DNA from: Nitrospinota bacterium
GTDB taxonomy: Bacteria > UBA8248 > JACPRG01
Assembly: GCA_030740135.1 (NCBI GenBank)
Contig: JASLXW010000130.1
Location: 1 to 9,275, forward strand
Reading direction: 5' to 3'
Length of the DNA stretch: 9,275 nucleotides
Part shown: positions 5,448 through 9,275 of the stretch, piece by piece
Layout: each line of letters begins with the position of its first letter
Numbering within the stretch: the stretch's first letter is position 1
Program-made: the position numbers and the translations under genes
Notes under the pieces: model-generated
The model's database searches: none
What the model was told of the DNA's origin: nothing
The model's input: only the letters and a program-made list of their open reading frames with translations

Positions 5448-8330
5448 TCACGCGGGGGGGCCGTCCACGGGTGGTTCCGGGGTCAATTGGTAGGCGTCCC
5501 GCTCGCAGGGAATGGGGCGATTCAGCCAGAGGGGACGTCTCAATCCGCCGGGGCCGGGCGCCGGACGGGTCTTCTGAAGCCATTCGCGGTAAATTTCAAA
5601 GGACTTCCCGGTGTCCGCGAAGACGTCTCCGTACCGGTCATCGGGGCCGGCCTTCTCGACGCGGACCTTCTGATGCCAGCAGTGCATCCCGCTCACGGGG
5701 TCCGGATGAACGGGGAAGGCCGCGTTCTGATGGACGCCGGGGTCCCGCCACCAGATCCGGGCGGTGTCCGGGTCCTCGCTTTCAAAGGGACTTACGCCGT
5801 GAACCTGGCGGAGGAGCCATTGGCCCTTCTCCCGTTCTTCCAGACGGACCAGGGCGGAGCCCATCCGCCCCCCCTCGTTCTCGTCCAGCCGCCACCGGCC
5901 CGCGTGATGGGAGCAGGCGATCACCCCCGGCCGGATGGCCTCGGTGACCCAGACGCGATTGACGAAATACCCGATCTCGGTGTGGACCTTGACCAGGTCC
6001 CCTGTCTTCAGTCCGAACGGGTCGCTGTCCTTCGGATGCATCCAGACCGGGTTCCGGTGGGAGATCTCGAGGAGCCACTTGGCGTTGGCCGACCGGGTGT
6101 GGATGAGCGTGGGCAGGCGGAAGGTCGGCAGGAGGATAAGCTCTCCCGGGCCCAGGTCTTCTTCACGGATGTGGCTGAAGACGTATCCGGGCAGGGCGTG
6201 CTCGGGCCAGCCCCAATCCTTCAGCGTGGAGGAGAAGAACTCCAGTTTTCGCGAGGGGGTCGGAAATCCCTCGAGGACCCGCCCGGCGATCTCCACGCCG
6301 ATCGGCCGGCCGTCTCTGGAAGCGACGCGGGTCCGGGGGTCGATGGACGCGCCCTCCGTCTCTTCGGCCGGAAGCTGCCGGGTGTACTTTTGGAAAACGT
6401 CCTTTTGGATCTCGAAGGACCCGTACCGTTTCATGTACTCGATGGGGGAAAGGCCCTCCTCGGCCGCCTTCTCCGGGAGTCCCGGCACGCTGTTCTCGAA
6501 CATCCAGCGGTAGTATTCCTCGGCCGTGATCTTCTCCCCCGGCCGGTCGGGGGATTCGAAATGCCGCCGGATGCCCAGGCCCCCATCCGGATCGATCCGC
6601 CAGGAGAGCTCGACCCAGAACTCGTCCTCTTCCCACACCTCCCCCGGGTTGGCCTCGTAGGTCCACTGGACGGGTTTGCCCATCCGCTCCATCGCCGCCC
6701 GCAGGACGGGCTGGCGGAACGAGACCCAGACGCCCGAATGGGTTTCCTGGCTCTGCACGTCGTGACGCTCGCCCGCGAGCCCCATGGGCAGGACGTAGTC
6801 GGCGTACAGGGCCGATTCGTTCCAGGTCGGCGTCAGGGCGGCGTGAAGACCGAGCTTCTCCTCGTCTTTCAGGACTTCGAGCCACGTGAAGCCGTCGGGG
6901 TTGGTCCACAGGGGGTTGTAGACCCGGGTGAAGTATACGCTGAGCTTCCCCCGGCCCTCCTTCAGGAAGTGGGGGAGGAGGAAGCTCATCTCATACGTCG
7001 ATAAGGGGTATTCCCTCGGGTAGACCAGCTCGTTCCAGAACTTGACGGCGGGGGGGGCGTCGAAGGGCGCCGGTTTCGTTTTGTGCCAGGACGCCGGCGC
7101 GGTTCCCCCGGGGGTCCCCACGCTGCCGGTCAGGACGTTCAGGAAATGAAGGGCGCGGGCGATTTGCCACCCCCCCAGATGGGCCGAAGCGGCCCCCCGC
7201 CAGATGTGGGTCGCGAAGGCGGACCCCGCCCGGCCGATCTCCCGGGCCACCTTCCGGATTGTCGCGGCCGGGACGCCGCTCTCCGCTTCGGCGAATTCGG
7301 GCGTGTACGCTCCGTAGACCTCTTTGATTTCGGAGAGAAAGACATCAAAGGAGGCCCCGGACAGGCCCGCCTTCTCCCTCAGATACTCCTCCCAGTTAAT
7401 CCAGGTCTCCACGTACGCCCGGTCGAAGAGGCCCTCTTCCAGGAGGACATGGGCCATGGCCAGCAGGACGGCCCCCTCGGTCCCGGGATAAGGCGCGAGC
7501 CAGGTATCCGCCCGGGCGGCCGTATTCGACAGCCTGGGGTCGATGACCGCCAGTTTGGCGCCGGCCAGCTTGCCCTCGATGATGCGCTGAGCGTGCGGGT
7601 TGAAATAGTGGCCCCCCTCCAGGTGGGAGCTCATAAGGAGGATGAAGCGGGACCGTTGATGGTCCGGGGAAGGACGGTCGGATCCCTGCCAGAGGTGATA
7701 ACCGAGACGGGCGGCCGCAGAGCAGACATTGGTGTGGCTGTTGTGGCCGTCGATGCCCCACGCCTTGAGAACCCGCTCGACGGAACCCTCGTAGCCCGGT
7801 CTGCCGACGTGATACATCACCTCCTCCGGTTTTCCCCCGGTGAGGCTTTCGCGGATTCGGGCGGCCAGGTCGTCCAGGACCGCGTCCCAGCCGACTCGCT
7901 CCCACCGGCCGCCGCCGCGCGGCCCCACCCGCCTCAGGGGGTGCAGGATGCGATCGGGGTCCCGGATCTGATTGATCGTGGCGGGCCCCTTGGCGCAGTT
8001 CCGTCCCCGGCTTCCCGGGTGGAGGGGATTGCCCTCGAACTTCCGGACCTCCAGCCGCTCCTTGTCCACGTAGGCGAGCAGGCCGCAGGCCGCTTCGCAG
8101 TTGAAGCAGGTGGTGGGAATGAGGACGCACCGGCGCGAGGCGTCCGCTTCGGCGCCCGGCGGAACCGGGTCGGCCCAGTCCCCCCAGCGGTCGGCGGGCG
8201 GAAATTGCGAGAATTTCCCCTCCGGCGCCAGGCGTTCTTCCCGGGGAGCGGTCGGCGGGTCCAGCCGGTTGATCCATCCGAGGCTCTCCACCGTTCGCTC
8301 GATCCAGCCGGGTTTCGGTCGGTGGTTCAT
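5448..8330 (-). CDS. Cytoplasmic molybdopterin oxidoreductase, DMSO-reductase superfamily (SoeA/PsrA-like)
   Basis: A 960-residue catalytic subunit. The N-terminal 4Fe-4S domain has C75-x2-C78-x3-C82-x29-C112 followed by AKGP. The Mo-bis-pterin barrel region runs to about 700, with C203 (HTNVCSAAARLG) as the likely Mo ligand, encoded by an ordinary TGC. FPTPSRKLEFFS (689-700) is typical of the family, and the C-terminal dinucleotide-binding domain is at about 730-825. There is no twin-arginine signal, so the protein should stay in the cytoplasm, as does SoeA (sulfite:quinone oxidoreductase), whereas PsrA, PhsA and ArrA are exported. With an NrfD-type anchor upstream and a TSUP exporter downstream, a sulfite- or other sulfur-oxyanion-oxidising role is my favoured inference. 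Thiosulfate/polysulfide-type chemistry remains possible. The start is supported by GGAG six bases before the ATG, overlapping the 10-bp gap after the NrfD gene, so the two are tightly coupled. An Fe-S electron-transfer subunit is expected just outside the right edge. Confidence 0.9.
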   Translation of the reverse strand: MNHRPKPGWIERTVESLGWINRLDPPTAPREERLAPEGKFSQFPPADRWGDWADPVPPGAEADASRRCVLIPTTCFNCEAACGLLAYVDKERLEVRKFEGNPLHPGSRGRNCAKGPATINQIRDPDRILHPLRRVGPRGGGRWERVGWDAVLDDLAARIRESLTGGKPEEVMYHVGRPGYEGSVERVLKAWGIDGHNSHTNVCSAAARLGYHLWQGSDRPSPDHQRSRFILLMSSHLEGGHYFNPHAQRIIEGKLAGAKLAVIDPRLSNTAARADTWLAPYPGTEGAVLLAMAHVLLEEGLFDRAYVETWINWEEYLREKAGLSGASFDVFLSEIKEVYGAYTPEFAEAESGVPAATIRKVAREIGRAGSAFATHIWRGAASAHLGGWQIARALHFLNVLTGSVGTPGGTAPASWHKTKPAPFDAPPAVKFWNELVYPREYPLSTYEMSFLLPHFLKEGRGKLSVYFTRVYNPLWTNPDGFTWLEVLKDEEKLGLHAALTPTWNESALYADYVLPMGLAGERHDVQSQETHSGVWVSFRQPVLRAAMERMGKPVQWTYEANPGEVWEEDEFWVELSWRIDPDGGLGIRRHFESPDRPGEKITAEEYYRWMFENSVPGLPEKAAEEGLSPIEYMKRYGSFEIQKDVFQKYTRQLPAEETEGASIDPRTRVASRDGRPIGVEIAGRVLEGFPTPSRKLEFFSSTLKDWGWPEHALPGYVFSHIREEDLGPGELILLPTFRLPTLIHTRSANAKWLLEISHRNPVWMHPKDSDPFGLKTGDLVKVHTEIGYFVNRVWVTEAIRPGVIACSHHAGRWRLDENEGGRMGSALVRLEEREKGQWLLRQVHGVSPFESEDPDTARIWWRDPGVHQNAAFPVHPDPVSGMHCWHQKVRVEKAGPDDRYGDVFADTGKSFEIYREWLQKTRPAPGPGGLRRPLWLNRPIPCERDAYQLTPEPPVDGPPA

Positions 8331-8340
8331 TCGGCGCTCC

Positions 8341-9275
8341 TCAACTCAGCGGGATCCGCTGCGGAATGGTCACCCAGAGGTGGGCGGCGACGAAGACCCC
8401 GCCCAGGATCAAGGGAGCGCTGAGGACCTCGAGGCCGCCGATTCCCGAGAGCAACAGGCCGGCGGCCGCGGCGTGACCCAGGGCCACGACGCCTCCCCAA
8501 AACAGGATCGCTCCGGGACCGCGCAGGATCATTCGGGCCGCGGCTCGCGCGTCTTTCGTCGGGTGGGGGAAGTAAAGCTCCCCCATGAAGGCCAGGAAGC
8601 TCAACCCGAGGCCCCCCGGGAGGATTTCCTTCAACCGGGCGCCGGCCGCCGCCGGGAAGAACGGACTGAACAGGAGCAACGCCGCGCCCCCGGCCAAAAC
8701 CGCGTGGAGGAGCATATGGACCGACAGGAGCGGGCTCTGCCAGAAATCCCGCCCTTTGGCCTGCGCGAACAGGAAGGTCGTGTACACGGCCGCCAGAAAA
8801 GACAGGGCGACCCCCGGCCAGGTCAAAGCGGACTGGAAGGCGCGTCCTCCCAGGATTCCGCCGATGATCCAGAGGGCGATCACCCCGCCGAACCCGAACA
8901 ACACGTAACCCCCCTTGACCAGCCACGACCTCCACTGGGGCCGAAGGAAAATGTAGAGGAAGCGGTCCATCCGGCGAAGGTCCCGGATGAGAAGGAAGCC
9001 GGTCCATCCGAGGAAGATGAGGCCGAGCAGGGCGCCCGTCCACCCCATCGGGCCGGGCGGGCGGCCGGGACCGAAGGCCAACAGCGAAATGGCGAACGCC
9101 CCGGCCGCGACGGCCTTCGTCAGGATGTATAAAGAAACCTTCCACCCCCAGGTCATCCGTTCACGTGGCGGATCGTAGACGCGCCGGGCGAGGCCCCCCA
9201 GACGCCCGGCGAGTCCGCTTGCGGGGTCCGGACCGGCCGGCCCGGAAAGCGCGCGGGGCGGGTCGAGCGTGGCGC
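8341..9275 (-). CDS. NrfD/PsrC-type membrane anchor, 5' end beyond the window
   Basis: A quinone-reactive membrane subunit. Counting from the methionine at 9156, the first helix carries WGWKVSLYILTKAVAAGAF (3-21), followed by the family block LRRMDRFLYIFLRPQWRSW (60-78). About eight hydrophobic segments in total end near 262, a complete NrfD/PsrC domain. The subunit exchanges electrons between the membrane quinone pool and an Fe-S subunit serving the molybdenum enzyme encoded next. The frame stays open from 9156 to the window edge (39 more codons, no stop), encoding a hydrophilic stretch ending RRVYDPPRER directly before the domain. No ribosome site precedes the methionine at 9156. I therefore treat the gene as 5'-partial: it may be a fusion with an N-terminal ferredoxin-type Fe-S domain, as in some relatives, or start a little further upstream. 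Its stop is 10 bp from the molybdopterin gene. Confidence 0.85.
   Translation of the reverse strand, partial: ATLDPPRALSGPAGPDPASGLAGRLGGLARRVYDPPRERMTWGWKVSLYILTKAVAAGAFAISLLAFGPGRPPGPMGWTGALLGLIFLGWTGFLLIRDLRRMDRFLYIFLRPQWRSWLVKGGYVLFGFGGVIALWIIGGILGGRAFQSALTWPGVALSFLAAVYTTFLFAQAKGRDFWQSPLLSVHMLLHAVLAGGAALLLFSPFFPAAAGARLKEILPGGLGLSFLAFMGELYFPHPTKDARAAARMILRGPGAILFWGGVVALGHAAAAGLLLSGIGGLEVLSAPLILGGVFVAAHLWVTIPQRIPLS

Noticed and set aside
5359..5583. Minus-strand open frame directly before the TSUP gene
   Set aside because: Most of it overlaps the 3' end of the molybdopterin gene in another frame, and its composition is arginine/proline-rich with no domain.
5394..7004. Long plus-strand open frame opposite the molybdopterin gene
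   Set aside because: It is antisense to a gene with clear domain motifs. Its protein is rich in Pro/Gly/Arg without any recognisable domain, as expected of a shadow frame in GC-rich DNA. The same applies to plus-strand frames at 140-1345, 1585-2760, 2742-3536, 7083-8423 and 8101-9132.
1..9275. CRISPR arrays, long direct repeats, rRNA or complete tRNA genes
   Set aside because: I saw no regularly spaced repeats and no recognisable structured RNA gene on either strand when reading through the window.

Overview
The window is a compact, strongly GC-rich bacterial segment with Shine-Dalgarno-led genes. No ribosomal or other taxonomic marker is present. The gene mix (F420/FMN-type LLM oxidoreductase, molybdopterin/NrfD quinone-linked enzyme, selenoprotein) fits an uncultivated high-GC environmental lineage of the Rokubacteria/NC10/Desulfobacterota kind; that placement is a guess from style only. 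The host must have a selenocysteine (Sec) decoding system if the central call is right.

Layout, left to right. (1) Positions 1-78 hold the end of an unidentified plus-strand open frame and an imperfect palindrome. (2) A four-gene minus-strand run, read from about 3443 down to 79: class I glutamine amidotransferase, LLM-class flavin oxidoreductase, M24 metallopeptidase with an intact metal site, and a small YgiT-type zinc-finger protein. Gaps are 64-83 bp, so they are probably largely co-transcribed, with a hairpin before the last gene. (3) A 359-bp divergent control region (3444-3802), AT-rich in its right half, carries a good sigma70-like promoter to the right, a weaker candidate to the left and several short palindromes. 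(4) A plus-strand thioredoxin-fold gene resembling iodothyronine deiodinases (3803-4465) is interrupted by one in-frame TGA exactly at the catalytic position, followed at the proper distance by a bacterial-type SECIS hairpin. It ends in a textbook intrinsic terminator. (5) A minus-strand operon enters from the right edge: a membrane NrfD/PsrC-type quinone-reactive anchor (5' end outside the window, perhaps fused to an Fe-S domain), a 960-residue cytoplasmic molybdopterin oxidoreductase, and a TauE/SafE-type (TSUP) anion exporter.

How they may work together: the right-hand operon looks like a SoeABC-like cytoplasmic sulfite (or other sulfur oxyanion):quinone oxidoreductase paired with a sulfite/sulfonate-type exporter. 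The deiodinase-like selenoprotein converges on that operon but has its own promoter and terminator, so a functional link is only a possibility. The left-hand run looks like an accessory catabolic or detoxification module with no identifiable substrate.
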